A stretch of DNA of 64,000 nt from Echinarachnius parma (taxonomy: Eukaryota; Echinodermata; Echinoidea; Clypeasteroida; Echinarachniidae), in assembly GCA_037951105.1 (NCBI GenBank), contig JBAMJV010002045.1, forward strand, positions 1 through 64,000. Reading direction: 5' to 3'. A program made the position numbers and the translations under genes. Within the stretch, counting starts at the first letter, position 1. Each line of letters opens with the position of its first letter. Below, piece by piece: positions 1-11,784 of this stretch. The notes below the pieces were generated by a model. It was not told where the DNA came from and did not search any database. It was given only the letters and a program-made list of their open reading frames with translations.

Positions 1-1197
1 CATTTTTCTCTTGTCATACATTGGGTCTCGGGCCAGTGGCGTAGTCATTATTGCCCCTCACCCCCCCCCCCCCCCCGCCCCCCCTCTCCCGTGACCGCCA
101 TGAACCCTAAACATTACATAAATACATGCATGCATGAATGCACTCATGGGCGCCCGAATCATTATATAAATATACGAATGTTTCCCATTTCTCTGCTTGT
201 GATATAATGGAATTACGTTCAGTGGCGTAGCCAGTTGTGTATGTTTGTGCAAAGAGGAGGGCATGGGCGACGTTCCTCCATGGCCCCCAGGACCCCCAAG
301 TAAATCAAGAAATGCAGAATGTTTATCTCACGCTGCCTTCTCATCCGAAACCTCGCCGCAGTATTAGCCCCCTCACCCCTCCCCCCCTCTGTTTAGTTTG
401 ACCATTGCTATGACTACATTGACTCCTCAACTGGTTCTATAGGGCAAAGAATGGAACGAAGGTGCCCAGGTCAATCCTCTCTGAACTATGGGCAGTGCAT
501 GGCGTAGTCCGCATGGCGGCACAGCCGGCGTGCGCCCCCCTGCCCCCTGCTATCAAGACAAATATAATGAAAATCATTAAAACGTGAAATTATATTCTAC
601 GACACAACTTATGAAATCGGCGCAATGACGTCCCTGGAAGTTTATTATGCCCCCCCTCTCAACGTTTCATAGCCACCCACGCCCCCACTACCCCCTTCCG
701 TTTTTTTTGCAGATATACACCAGTGCATGAACACACCATTCGTGTTATAACCAACTAGTCTATACTATATTGCGCGATTTTGAGAGAGTTAACATACCAA
801 GTCGAGTCTGTCTTCTCGTCCGTTTGACGTCATCAAATAATCGGCTCGGCGAAATAGTTGTCGGTATCTCGTTCGATCGGTAAAAGCTATTTAACCCATT
901 TATCATCGACACGTCTTCACATAATTGGATTCCCCACTTTTAAAGGTACATGTACTTGGATTGCTAACTTGGGCGATAAACTACAAAGCTGTTCATTTCG
1001 CGATCTGGGGTGAAATATTGGCAGTCGAATGTGTGTGCACGTGTACACATTGTTTATCGCCTGATGATAAACCACTTTTTGTGAAAATTTCAAGATACTT
1101 CAAGATAATTACTGTATACAAATTACCATGATTTTTTTCTCCTCAGAAAACGTTTAATGTGTCGTTCCTCCAAAGCACGTATTCTTTGTATTTCCAT
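1..1197. other. Intergenic, with fragments of a short GTGGCGTAGC-type element
   Basis: No gene is supported. The first 700 bases contain several broken copies of a short dispersed motif, GTGGCGTAG, near positions 38, 222 and 501. They lie beside long C runs (for example 61-76) and phrases such as GCCCCCCC. The same motif pairing recurs across the window in better preserved copies (38653-38808 and 42979-43144). From 700 to 1197 the sequence is plain AT-rich DNA with only short chance reading frames. Confidence 0.6.
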
Positions 1198-1312
1198 CAC
1201 TGCAAAAAACGAGGGTGTTAAATTAACACCACTGGTATCTATATTGGTACACATCAGCCTGGTGTAGACCAATAAAGATACCAGTGGTGTTAACACCCTC
1301 GTTTTTGCAGTG
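1198..1312. mobile_element. Short hairpin MITE with CACTGCAAAAA ends
   Basis: The 115-bp segment folds on itself almost end to end. It opens with CACTGCAAAAAACGAGGG and closes with the reverse complement, CCCTCGTTTTTGCAGTG. The arms are about 50 bases with few mismatches around a short loop. CACTG-type ends are known for Chapaev-like and related DNA transposons, so a non-autonomous DNA element is the simplest reading, but no clear target duplication is visible. The transcript would be a long hairpin, so a small-RNA precursor is possible but unproven. Confidence 0.7.
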
Positions 1313-2621
1313 ATGCATGTCATGTCTTAGCCGAAACTGATCTAATTTTACAAGAATTGTGAACAGATGTCAATGGAATGATGCTCCGAGCGCTTTTAGT
1401 TTTTGGTGATAAATTGCTATATAAACATTGACAAATTTTGTTATTAGTAACCCTTTTAAAATTGTGTTTAAATATATGAATGCGTATTATTGAAAAGTCA
1501 TGTTTAGGAGATTTTGCATTTTCATAAGGGGCGCAAGTATATATTCCAAAAAAGGTCTCCACAATTTTGTATCTGCCTGACAGTAATATAAGTTATATTA
1601 TAAATAACAAATTAGCGATTTCTTGTGTCATTTTCCCCCAGCGAGCCTGATATTTTGGTGGAGGGGTGCACCTGGGGGGCACAAACAGTTTGTTGGGGCA
1701 CGTGCCCCAAGGCTTCCCTCCGTGGAGCTACGCCACTGGTTGCATGAACATACCTGGAATGTTTTAGTGGGATGCTGTTCCATTTCTCTGCCACATGGTG
1801 GCACGTGACCACAATTACAGTCGCCTACCGAAACTACATTGCCCTATTATAATAACATTTGATATTGTCTCGTTCCTTCTTTAAGGTCACTGTCTGTAAA
1901 TCAATTCCCATTACGCGTGCACCTTTTCTTAAAATAGTATTTTGCAGAACATTAATGTGAAGCGGGCCACCTACTTTAGGTGTGCCCGAACATGCTGAAA
2001 GTAGCTGCACAATGCTTCAACAAAATCTTGAATAAATACATATTGAAACGACTATACGAGCTATCTTTATCCACCACCTAGATATGTACCAGATTTACTT
2101 TATAATACTCTCATGAAGAAGAAACATATAATATTATAAAGGAGGTGAATGGATAAATAACTAGAAATAACAGTTTCGATTTTTATAGCGCAAACACTAC
2201 GAATTCTTCATCATTTAGTTATTACTATTATTACTACATACTAATTCATAACATTATCTATATGATAATAAAACACAAAGGTGTATACTACATAGGCCTA
2301 TATTCGGTCACTTGATTACCTGGCTGCAATAAACCAGTCAGTAAAAGGATATTATTGTTGTTACTTAATATATACATGTACATCCGATACTTATATATCA
2401 TATTAATGTTGCAATATGTTCAAACATGATGGTTTAATTCTGTCTAGACCCCTGTCTTAACTAGGTGATTTATGTCCCTGTGGAAGAGAAGGCGCCCGGT
2501 GGATATGCCGTTGCATTAACATGATTAAGATGGTTTCTCGTTCGCCCAGTGCGGGTCTCTATAATTACGAATAATATTTTATCTGCCTTCCATTTCCCCC
2601 TTTTCCCGCTCTTTTCCCGCC
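1313..2621. other. Intergenic, AT-rich, no gene seen
   Basis: No supported coding sequence. Around 1640-1760 there is a fragment of the homopolymer-associated short element: phrases resembling GGGGCACGTGCCCC next to GAGCTACGCCACTGG, one end of the GTGGCGTAGC family in reverse orientation. The rest is AT-rich with short unrelated reading frames on both strands. Confidence 0.55.
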
Positions 2622-2808
2622 CAGTGGCGTAGCTCAAATTACCACTCGTTGGATACTCTTTCCCCATTGCATGCATGAAGGGGGGTTGAATGATTAGAAA
2701 GATATACCTCCATACGTATGTTTGGATCACTCTGCCCCCCCCCCCCCCCACCCCCACCCCCCCCCCCTCCTCAAATCTTAAGAGTTAACCCTGACCCTGG
2801 CTACGCCA
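2622..2808. mobile_element. GTGGCGTAGC-family short element with C run
   Basis: The segment starts CAGTGGCGTAGC and ends TGGCTACGCCA, so its ends are inverted repeats. The interior holds a C-rich tract (2736-2767) interrupted by single A residues. Copies with the same ends and G/C runs occur elsewhere in the window. CAGTGGCG-type ends are typical of some hAT-like elements; the superfamily is a guess. It carries no coding capacity. Confidence 0.55.
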
Positions 2809-3596
2809 AAATATAGGATTCTTTAATTTTCGTTGTGGTGTACGCCCATTGCCGTAGCTAAGGGAGACGAGGGGAGGGGGAAACATCCCCCTTTTGGATA
2901 TATAAACTTCATTGAGCCATTTAGAGGGAAGGGGCACAAGCTGCATACTCCCCCCCCCCCCCCCCCCCTACTTTCCCCATTACTATTTGCTCTTTGTTTT
3001 CCAGTGCATGGTTTCTTGCAATTCTGCTGAATTTGGGAGATCCCCCGTTTCACTTATGTTGTTGTTATGCTCATTCGGATTCTTAAAAAAAAAAAAAAAA
3101 CACTAACACGTGTCTGACTATGGTTACGCCACATACTTGTTTTTACGCCACATACGTCTTTTTTTTAATCATTATACTTTTTTTTTCTCCGGTTCCCGTT
3201 GCCACTGCTCTATTTGATTTCCCGTCTGCTCATTCGGGCTTATCCCTTCATCCTCCTTAGACGACTTCTCTTCCAAGGCACCAACCAAAACATCCGGACA
3301 AAAACGTCAGGTGAGGAAGAGAAGGCGCTTATTCACTTTTTGTACTTTTGAGTTAATCATGTTTAATGTTTGGAAGCCTAATGCAGAACCCAAATTTATC
3401 CTTGTTTTATTTTTATGAATACCCGGTATTCCTAAAACTAGAAATTATTATTTTCTGAACATTTGGCATCACATATAGATAAGGCTCCGACCGATCGAGC
3501 AGAAACTTTATATTTAGCTGAAAAGTGGCTTCTAACGCGCTTCTTGCTCTCACCCGATGCGGGGAGCACGGGAGAAAGGTAATCGCAATTATATAT
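2809..3596. other. Intergenic, homopolymer-rich
   Basis: No gene is supported. The stretch contains a run of about 19 C (2951-2969), an A run near 3086-3100 and T-rich tracts near 3160-3190. TGGTTACGCCACA at 3120-3132 looks like another decayed end of the GTGGCGTAGC family. Confidence 0.5.
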
Positions 3597-5433
3597 TTAT
3601 CAATACGAAACTTAGAAGGAAAAATAATGATCCCACCCCGAGACGTCGGTGCGGATATCACCGCGTATAGACATTCGTGGGTATATTACTAGTAGCTGTT
3701 TCAGTTATCAATACGAAACAAAGAAATTAAGTAATGATCCCTCCCATAATCGGTGTGGAGATAAGAGCGTGTTTAGACATTCGTAGATATGTACTTTAGT
3801 TATCAATACAATACAAAGATAAACAATAGTGATTCCTTTGCCGATTCAGTGTGGATATTAATGGTTGTAGACCTTTATTTGCGGGTATATCTACTTTATT
3901 TATTTTAGTTATCAATATAAAACAAAGAAAGAAAATAATGATTCCTTTCCATGTCAGTGCGAATTTTAGTGCGTGTAAACATTCGTAGTTTATCCATACG
4001 AAACAAAGACAAAATAATGATTCCTCTTCGAGTCGGTTTGGATATTACCGTGTATAGACCTTCGTGGGTATAATTACTTGATCTATTTCAGTTATCAAAA
4101 CGAAACGAAGAAAGAAAATAATGATCCCTCGCCGATTTGGTGTAGATATAAGTGCGTGTCGACCTTCGTGGGTATATTTACTTTATCTATTTTAGTTATG
4201 AATACTAAACAAAGAAATACAATATTAATAACAATCCCTCACCAAGTCGGTTTTGGATATTAGTTCGTGTAGACATTCGTGGGTATATTTACATTATCTA
4301 TTTCAGTTATCAATACGAAACAAAGAAAGAAAATAATGATCCCTCGCCGATTTGGTGCAGATATTAGTGCGTGTAGACCTTCGTTGGTATATTTACTTTA
4401 TCCATTTTAGTTATGAATACTAAACAAGAAATGCAATAATGATAACAATCCCTCACCAAGGTTTGTTTTGGATATTAGTGCGTGTAGACCTCCGTGGGTA
4501 TATCTTTTTCAGTTATCAATACGAAACGAAAAAAAGAAAATAATGATTCCTCGCCGAATCGGTGTGGAGATTAGACCGTGTAGACATTATTAGATATATG
4601 TATATTGTATATATCAATACAATACAAAGAAAACAATAATGATTCCTTTGCCGATTCAGTGTGGATATTAATGGTTGTATATAGACCTTTGCGGGTATAT
4701 CTACTTTATTTATTTTAGTTATCAATAAAGAAAGAAAGAAAATAATGATCCCTTTCCTTTCCATGTCAGTGCGGATTTTGGTGCGTGTAGACATTCGTAG
4801 TTAATCCATACGAAACAAAGACAAACTAAATGATCCCACCCCGAGTCGGTGGGGATATTACCGCGTTGACATTCGTGGGTATATTTAGTGTAGCTGTTTT
4901 AATTATCAAAACGAAACGAAGAAAGAAAATAATGATCCCTCGCCGATTTGGTGTAGATATAAGTGCGTGTCGACCTTCGTGGGTATATTTACTTTATCTA
5001 TTTTAGTTATGAATACTAAACAAAGAAATACAATATTAATAACAATCCCTCACCAAGTCGGTTTTGGATATTAGTGCGTGTAGACATTCGTGGGTATATT
5101 TACATTATCTATTTCAGTTATCAATACGAAACAAAGAAAGAAATGAATGATCCCTCGCCGATTTGGTGCAGATATTAGTGCGTGTAGACCTTCGTTGGTA
5201 TATTAACTTTATCCATTTTAGTTATGAATACTAAACCAAGAAAACAAATATTAATAACAATCCCTCACCAAGTTGTTGTAGATATTAGTGCGTGTATAGG
5301 CATATGGGTATATTTATACTTTATCTATTTTAGTTATGAATACTAAACAAAGAAATCAAATAATAATAAGCCCTCACCAAGTCGGTGTGCATGGATATTA
5401 GTGCGTGTATATAGATAGACCTTCCTCATGTTC
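3597..5433. repeat. Satellite of ~100-bp monomers in an 8-mer higher-order array
   Basis: About 18 diverged monomers of roughly 80-115 bp are arranged head to tail. Each contains TTATCAATACGAAACAAAG or a variant, then AATAATGATCCCTC, a GTCGGT-like segment, GATATTAGTGCGTGTAGAC and TTCGTGGGTATATTTAC. Monomers 810-814 bp apart match better than neighbours do. For example, the distinctive monomers starting near 3798, 3989 and 4093 recur near 4608, 4803 and 4904. The array is therefore made of eight-monomer higher-order units, with just over two units present. No coding capacity is visible. Confidence 0.85.
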
Positions 5434-5712
5434 GTAGACATCATTTACTTCTTGCCTCGCTTACGGCTAGAATACATTATTGGATGAGGAGATGAGGATA
5501 TGACTTAGCGACCTTAAAAGGTTTGATGCTGCTGCTTTTGGAGAAGGATATGATAATACATTATGGATAGTGCGACTCGAGGCATAATGCAACTGATCTT
5601 GGGACTTTGCATTTCATAGTAATAATTTCACTATAGATCTCAGAGTTGCTTCCTTTTTTTCGGTTAGAAGACAAAATAAGTGTATGACTGATCCCACGTC
5701 ATATTCCGGAAC

Positions 5713-6018
5713 TGGTGTGTTTCACAAAGATCCTTAGTTGAACTTAAATTCTAAGTTAGACTTAAAATTATGGTGAGCCATAATGGAATAAAACATATTC
5801 GAAAGCAAAAACAAATGCAAGTATGTGAGACTTCCAACACAAATGTGTATCAATAACTTCAAGGCTCATTCATAATTGAAAATATTACTGATTTGTATCA
5901 AAATGTATTCCTTTTAAAAGGAAGTGTTTTAACAATTATACAAAGAACCTACCGGCTTTCCACAGCTGAAAGGTCTAAATTAAAGTTAAGTTCAACTTAA
6001 AACATTTGTGAAACACCC
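5713..6018. mobile_element. ~305-bp MITE with GGTGTTTCAC ends
   Basis: The segment begins GGTGTGTTTCACAAAG and ends TTTGTGAAACACC. Subterminal segments are also inverted: TTGAACTTAAATTC near the left and TTAAGTTCAACTTAA near the right. A second copy lies at 52623-52934 with the same internal phrases (GGAATAAAACATATTC and CTTTTAAAAGG-like). No open reading frame. It is a non-autonomous inverted-repeat element of unassigned superfamily. Confidence 0.75.
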
Positions 6019-8469
6019 AGGTGTTTCACCACTCCTTTTTGGTATGCGTTATTTCATACTTCAAAGTGACATGACGTAAATTATCGAGCTATCGTTCTGT
6101 TACTATTATCTGTAACTATTCTATAACAAAGCACTATTTCAGTAAAATATTATTTTCTAATCGATGATCTACTAACATTGTCTAAATCATGAACAAAACG
6201 TACTTATAGAACTCCAGCGGTTCTCACGTTTTTCGTTCGTTGTAATTCGGTTTTCCGAATCTCTCTGTCGTTATAAAGATATTTATGATTCGGATTTGAA
6301 AGTTTCTATCGGCGACTTTAAACTGTTTACAAAGTAAGTGCAATGAATAGGCAAATACCACCTTTTATTTTCGCTCATTACTCGGTCATAATGACATTAA
6401 TTGACTGTGGAATTTTCACACATCACTCAGTGACCATCACATCACAAAAATGCATACTTGATTAAGCCTTCATCAGTTTTTTTTCTCACAAGGACAGGTC
6501 AACAACGTTATTATATCCCTTTAAGGCAACATAATTTTAAGTATGGAAATTTATCATAATACAGAATACAGTGACTAATGTTGGTAAAATATGCGTTGCT
6601 GACATTCTATCGTCTGCATGAATAAGTATTTTCATGACAAAATGTTAGTTAATCTATCTCGCTCATGTAATATCTTGTTTTGCATTTATAAAGACGGTAA
6701 TTCATGCGAGGAATGAGCGGCGAATGTACACTCTCACTTAAAATACATCAACATTTAATGAAAAGGATCACATAATATAGGCCTATACCGTATTTTTCTT
6801 GTTACTTCTTGTTCGTTGATTAAACTAATGCTCCACGAAATTACGGGGCGGGGGCATCTGTAATCTAGCTCGGCTTCTCATAATTTACGACACACGAAAC
6901 ACAAATCAGTGTCTAGAAACGCATTTCAGGCAAATCCTTTCATATGAGAACATACGTTACAAACCCAGGCCCGTAGCCGGGGGGGGGGGGGGGGGGGGGG
7001 TGCGTTGGGTGCGTACGCATCCCCCAAACAAATTACGCCTCCCCCCCCCTCCTTGTATATAGGGCGAGAATATTATTATCATTGACAAATATGGACGCAC
7101 GAATAGCATATTAATACATTTTCTTTTGGTCCCGGATTATAACATTAATTATAATGTGAATGAACGGTAATGTTTGCAAGTCGATTCGAGTTTCCCTTAT
7201 CCCAACTGACCAGATTGTGCTTTACAATTACATTACTGTACGTGGAAAAGACGGGTTAAATTTACATTTTCTTATAAAAGAAAACTATCTGGCCTTTTGA
7301 TCTTAACTGTCATAAAGAGTAATTATGTAATATGTACGTCTATACCCTAATACAGCTATTACATTTTGAGACGATTTGAGAGCGTCATTCAAATCCCTGA
7401 CAGCGCCTTTAAATGTTCTCGTCTTTAAAGTAGTCCCGTCATTCGCAAATAACAGCCGATGTGCTTACTGATCAGTGTAAACAATTATATTATACGACTT
7501 TAAAATGTCGTCCATAGTACTACAAGAATAGTTCGGCGGAATGGTTAAATTGAACCCGTATTGATGACGAAAAATAAGTCCATGAGTAAACAGTATGGTT
7601 CTTCGCCGTGCGACTTATAGGTGAATGAAACAAACGCTATAAGTATATATAATTAATAGTCCGTAACTATGAAGCAAACACGCACGAAATGTAAACACCT
7701 TATTACATCTAGCTACGTATGTGCGCATGACTCATATCCGACTGTTTTAAGATTTATGAACATTTCAAAAATCCCTCTTTTATATCATTCTCTTTTGTAG
7801 AACTTGTATATATCGTGACACGTGGCGCACTCTTGATTATGTGTGTGTGCTCAAATACTCCTGCACTCGCTTTCAGCTTAAATAAAGATATAATTAATCA
7901 GCGAAGAAACGTATTCCCTTGTGTGTTTTAGGTGCCGTTTTGGCACAGAAGTCATTATACATTGATATAAATTAATGGGGATTTAATAATCCCTTTACAT
8001 CTTAATGGATAATGCAATACATTGTGAGTCATCACACTTTCCTTAATGAAAGTGTTGATGATTTATGTTCGTTTCAAACAAAAATCCTTCAAAATCAAAA
8101 TCAAATTGTGATGAAATAGCTAGGCAATGAACATTCGAGTTAATACATCAATAGTGACAGGAAAGAACATTATTTCATGCTTTTACAACGTATAATTTAA
8201 GATAGTGAACGTACTTTTAGCGTCACTTTGATATAGGACGCACCACATTATTATATTGATTATTCCCGCAAGCGGTCATGTCGATCTATGATGCATGTGA
8301 ATTTTTCAATTTATAATTAAACGAAGACCAAAATAAAACATTCGTGAGATAAAAAAAAAAAAAAAAAAACATCACACGGCCATAATGACACAGGGGGAGA
8401 AGTATAGGACGAAGCAAATATGGACAAAGAAATAAATGAAGTCGATTTTGTTTATAAAAGAAGGAACTA
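6019..8469. other. Intergenic, AT-rich, no gene seen
   Basis: I see no supported coding sequence, RNA gene or well-bounded mobile element in these 2.4 kb. A G run of about 22 followed by a C-rich tract lies at 6979-7052, beside CCCGTAGCCGGGG, an eroded member of the GTGGCGTAGC group. The remainder is unique-looking AT-rich sequence that could hold regulatory DNA, but nothing specific can be claimed. Confidence 0.5.
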
Positions 8470-8581
8470 TTTTTACCTTCAATGTCAGAATGTTCGACAT
8501 ACTTCCTCAAGCGTTCAAATCGACGAAGTGGCGACTTCTCACAATTTTTTTGATAATGATGACATAACTTGGCCATGATTG
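8470..8581 (-). repeat. Exon-like repeat, copy 1
   Basis: On the minus strand this segment contains GTCGAACATTCTGACATTG followed by GAAG and a donor-like GTAAAA (near 8470-8480). Its core is shared with copies near 9.5, 10.7 and 11.7 kb. Translated on the minus strand it reads through ERLRKYVEHSDIEG up to the donor, but the reading frame differs from copy 4 by one base, so coding is doubtful. It could be one of a set of duplicated exons, pseudo-exons or exons of a non-coding RNA. Confidence 0.4.
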
Positions 8582-8687
8582 TACGAATGTTGAGAGAAAG
8601 AGAGGGAGATGATGAGAACAATCATTAAGGAAAATAAATACAGTACGAGAGTGGTTGATGAGAGAAGAGGGAGAAAGAGAGTTTACC

Positions 8688-8745
8688 TAGTATAACGTCA
8701 CTTGGACAGGATGTTGGCGATTTTCCATGTGTTTGTATGTAGACT
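8688..8745 (-). repeat. Exon-like repeat, partial copy
   Basis: Minus-strand sequence AACATCCTGTCCAAGTGACG, followed by a donor-like TAG then GTAAAC, resembles the end of the exon-like repeat at 11620-11775 (AACATCCTGTCAGATC, then GTGACGTC). Homology fades beyond about 50 bases, so this is at most a truncated or diverged copy. Confidence 0.3.
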
Positions 8746-8799
8746 TTCTGCTTCGGTACCCTAACATTGGAATAAATCATATGAGCGACAAAATCTATT

Positions 8800-9224
8800 T
8801 TAAAGGGGACCACCAGGCAAAGAACAACACATTATTATATGTTTTGGTACCGTTTTGTGATATCAAATAGATACCCAACATTTTGAAAAGGGTTGTGTAA
8901 TTCATAAACAAAGCAATTCATTTCCACCACTTACGGAACCACTACTATTTCCTGGTTCCATACGGGCCAACCATTTGCGAGTGCGCCAATGCTATTCACG
9001 CGTACGTTTGTAGACAATAAATTCCCGGGCGATTCGTTCGCTCTGCACACATTAGTCTTCGCAATTCAGACCGCATGTACGCATGCTTTAGATGGTGATG
9101 CGTTTTCCAATTATATGTATTTTTTCTGGAAACATATTTTTATGAACTTGTTGATGGAATGGAATACTAAAGGTGTTACCTTTCTTTAATAAGAATATTA
9201 TTTTTGGGTGGTGGTTCCCTTTAA
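8800..9224. mobile_element. TTAA-flanked MITE, family GGGGACCACC (copy 1)
   Basis: A 425-bp segment runs from TTAAAGGGGACCACC to GGTGGTTCCCTTTAA, giving inverted ends and a duplicated TTAA. Two other copies lie at 27498-27936 (opposite orientation) and 40447-40874, sharing CAAAGAACAACACA, CACTTACGGAACCA and GCGTACGTTTG-like phrases. TTAA duplication is the hallmark of piggyBac-type insertion, so a piggyBac-mobilised non-autonomous element is inferred. No coding capacity. Confidence 0.85.
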
Positions 9225-9444
9225 GTGTAAAATGAGGAAGAACGGACCAGCTTTTCTATCAATTGTGCCTTACCTTCTTATTGTACCATATTTGGTTAGT
9301 GTTTTATATTTGTATCAGTGTTAACAGCGTGAAGATTGTTTGCGTCAAAACAAGAAGAAGAAGGGGGAAAGGGATAAATATTGATGCAAAGAAATATATG
9401 TAGTGATAATATTCCTAGATGAAATGAGAGGGGGAAATGTGTTA

Positions 9445-9565
9445 ACCTTTAAAATCCTTTTGTCAGGGTGTTCGACACCATTTCCTGAAGCGTTCACGTC
9501 TGCGATGAGAGCCTGATGCAATGGATGAGACTTCTCACATCCATTTCTCCAACATGGCCATGGAA
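9445..9565 (-). repeat. Exon-like repeat, copy 2
   Basis: On the minus strand: GAAGTCTCATCCATTGCATC, then GCAGACGTGAACGCTTCAGG, then GTCGAACACCCTGAC, with a weaker donor-like AAAG/GTTAAC at about 9445-9455. It aligns without internal gaps to copy 4 at 11620-11775. The aligned frame contains stops, so if the family is coding this copy is a relic. Confidence 0.4.
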
Positions 9566-10065
9566 TTAACATAAATGGGTGGTTTAATGACATTTGTTTC
9601 TTGTGACAAACGCTCCGGTTTTGTAATTGTTCATAAACCAACAAACCAAAGCCCTAACACTAACACTGTCCCTAATCCTCAACCTACTCCTATCCCCAAC
9701 TGTAACTTTTGCTAAACATTAGCGTAGCGATAATATTTAGAGCATTTGTCATCGGAGCAATGTTGTGTTACCGAATGGATGCATAGTAAGGAATACAAGA
9801 TGTAGAAATTGACAAAATGGTAGAGTAATTAAGATTGGATTTAAAGGTAAACGTTTCTTTATCCGTAGCTCTATCTGTACAAGCCATTTCATCACAATTT
9901 AATTTGGACCCATAATTATGTTTGGAATGGACATCACATAGCGCTCCCTTCATTTAGAAACGGATGATCTGACTTTTACTATACGTACTTACTTCGAAGT
10001 ACATTGCATGCCATTCAAATAATTACAATGTATTTGGAAACCCAATTCACAGTTATCATTGTATA

Positions 10066-10643
10066 TTAAAGGGATAGTTGAGTTTTGGTAAAGAGAGTAC
10101 AGTTTTGGTCAAACTGGCTTTTAGTAACCAAAATCTGCACAACTACATTATAAACTAATAGTTATAACTCCACCATGCTCGAAAGGAATGAAACATTACA
10201 GATGACTAAGTAAAAAGCCTGTTATCATTCAAAAAGAGCCATTACAATTCAAGAGGGCGCTCTCTAAAAACTCATTGGTTTTAACCATTTAAAATTAAAT
10301 ATTGTGCATGTGATGTTTTGTTGAAATAGTGATTAGATAGAGAGATAATCAACAACAATTTAAAAACCTCTTTTGTAAATTTTTGAAAAGAGGAAGCATT
10401 TAAAAAAAATTATTAACGGCTGGTTCAAAATTATCGAATAATTGTGGGGCCCCACATTTATTACAAATGGTTACGTTTATGGATATTTCAGCCATTTCTG
10501 AACCGATTTTGATCAAATAAAGTTTATTCTGTAATCAAAATTGTATGCTCTTTCGAATTTGACAAACATGCAGTTTTTCATTATCTCACAAAAAAATTAT
10601 TTTGTGTAGCGTCCTCTATACCAAAACTCAACTATCCCTTTAA
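10066..10643. mobile_element. TTAA-flanked MITE, family GGGRTAGT (copy 1)
   Basis: The element runs from TTAAAGGGATAGTTGAG to CTCAACTATCCCTTTAA (578 bp with the duplicated TTAA). Seven members of this family occur in the window. Shared internal phrases are TAATAGTTATAACTCCACCA, CATGCTCGAAAGG, AAACGACTAAGTAAAAAGC-like and GGTTCAGAAATGGCTG (reverse). A near-perfect palindrome centred on GGGGCCCC lies at 10437-10462. It has no reading frame and was probably mobilised by a piggyBac-type transposase. Confidence 0.9.
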
Positions 10644-10689
10644 CATCTGTGCCAAATGGCTATCAGGGCACACAAGGGGTTAACGTTGC

Positions 10690-10805
10690 TATATTGACAG
10701 GATGTTCGACATCAATCCCTCAAGCGATCAAATTAACGATGCAACTGCTTCCATATCATAACACTGAATGACACGACCCAAAGTCATTCGTGACAAAACA
10801 ATTTA
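10690..10805 (-). repeat. Exon-like repeat, copy 3
   Basis: The + strand GACAGGATGTTCGACAT followed by CCCTCAAGCG matches the core of the copies at 8470, 9445 and 11620. Similarity continues on the far side (GACACGACCCAAAG and TCGTGACAAAACA, matching copy 4). No good donor-like GTAAA follows, so this copy looks degenerate. It lies just downstream of the TTAA MITE at 10066-10643. Confidence 0.4.
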
Positions 10806-10879
10806 TTTTATTAAAGGATTATTGGCGTATAGGGGCAAATGTTTGTCCACAGGGGCTGTACTGAGGTCGTCTGTACGAA

Positions 10880-11315
10880 TAATGTCCCATGCACTCACAT
10901 ACCCGAAAAGCTTTTCCGATAAGAGCCACGTACTTTTTTTTTTGGAATGCAATGAAACGAGGCTACTCTTTGGCAATTTCGTGGCTAAGCCGTGGAAATG
11001 CGTGGCGATACGTGACAATACGTAACAGTAGCCTACTGGGTTTTCGTGCCACTTAGGCTATACGGGAAGGCAGATCAAAACTTTGACAACGTTCAAATTT
11101 CTGCCACGACATGGCTATTAGTGTTTTTAGCTCTGCTTTCCCGTATTAAGTGGCACGAAAATACAGTTCTGCCACCTACCGTATTGTCACGAATTTCCAC
11201 GGAATAGCCACGTAACTGCCACCTAATAGCCCCGTTTCATTGCATGCTGCAATATAATTATCTATACGTGGCTCTTGCGGCAAGGCTTGACGGGTAAGTG
11301 TGACTGGGATATACT
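10880..11315. mobile_element. Foldback element with ~150-bp arms
   Basis: Two arms of about 150 bp are inverted copies. On the left: ACCCGAAAAGC, AAGAGCCACG, GCAATGAAACGAGGCTA, CGTGGAAATGCGTG and TTTTCGTGCCACTTA. The reverse complements of matching phrases run from about 11135 to 11310 (for example AAGTGGCACGAAAA and CGTGGCTCTT). The loop is short. No reading frame or clear target duplication is visible. It is a foldback-type inverted-repeat element or a large palindromic duplication. Confidence 0.7.
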
Positions 11316-11619
11316 ATCATTCCTGTCTAGAATGTCTAGCAACAGTGAGACAGTTGATTTTGCACGAAAATGTATAGAATTTGACAGAAGATGTGACGAA
11401 TAATTATAGGGGTTTCCTTGCCCGACTTAAATTATTTGAAACTCTCGGGTGGGGAGGGGTGGGGGCTTCAGTCCTCATGTAACCCCGCCTGGCATGCATG
11501 TAAGAAGAAGATGATAGAGGATGAAACAATGTCAAAGAAATATTAAATAAAGCTGGGGTCAGTGTATTCGAAGTAACAACATGAAAGGGGTTAAAACCAG
11601 CAGAAAGGGAGAAAGTGAC

Positions 11620-11775
11620 TTTACCTGTGCCTTCGACGTCACACTGATCTGACAGGATGTTCGACATAATTCCTTGAAGCGCTCAAGTCTGCAACGAGCA
11701 CGAGACCCCTGGATGAGACGTCTTCTCAAAATAGCGAATGGCATAGACCAAAACCGGTCGTGACAAAACATGTTC
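11620..11775 (-). repeat. Exon-like repeat, copy 4 (best preserved)
   Basis: On the minus strand an open stretch reads MFCHDRFWSMPFAILRRRLI, continues through RFKELCRTSCQISV, and ends at CACAG followed by a consensus-like donor GTAAAGT. The core GTCGAACATCCTGTCAG is shared with the other copies. Upstream on the minus strand is a long pyrimidine tract (rich in CTT), as expected before an acceptor. I do not recognise the peptide. Duplicated protein exons, non-coding RNA exons and chance all remain possible. Confidence 0.4.
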
Positions 11776-11784
11776 GTGGTACAG

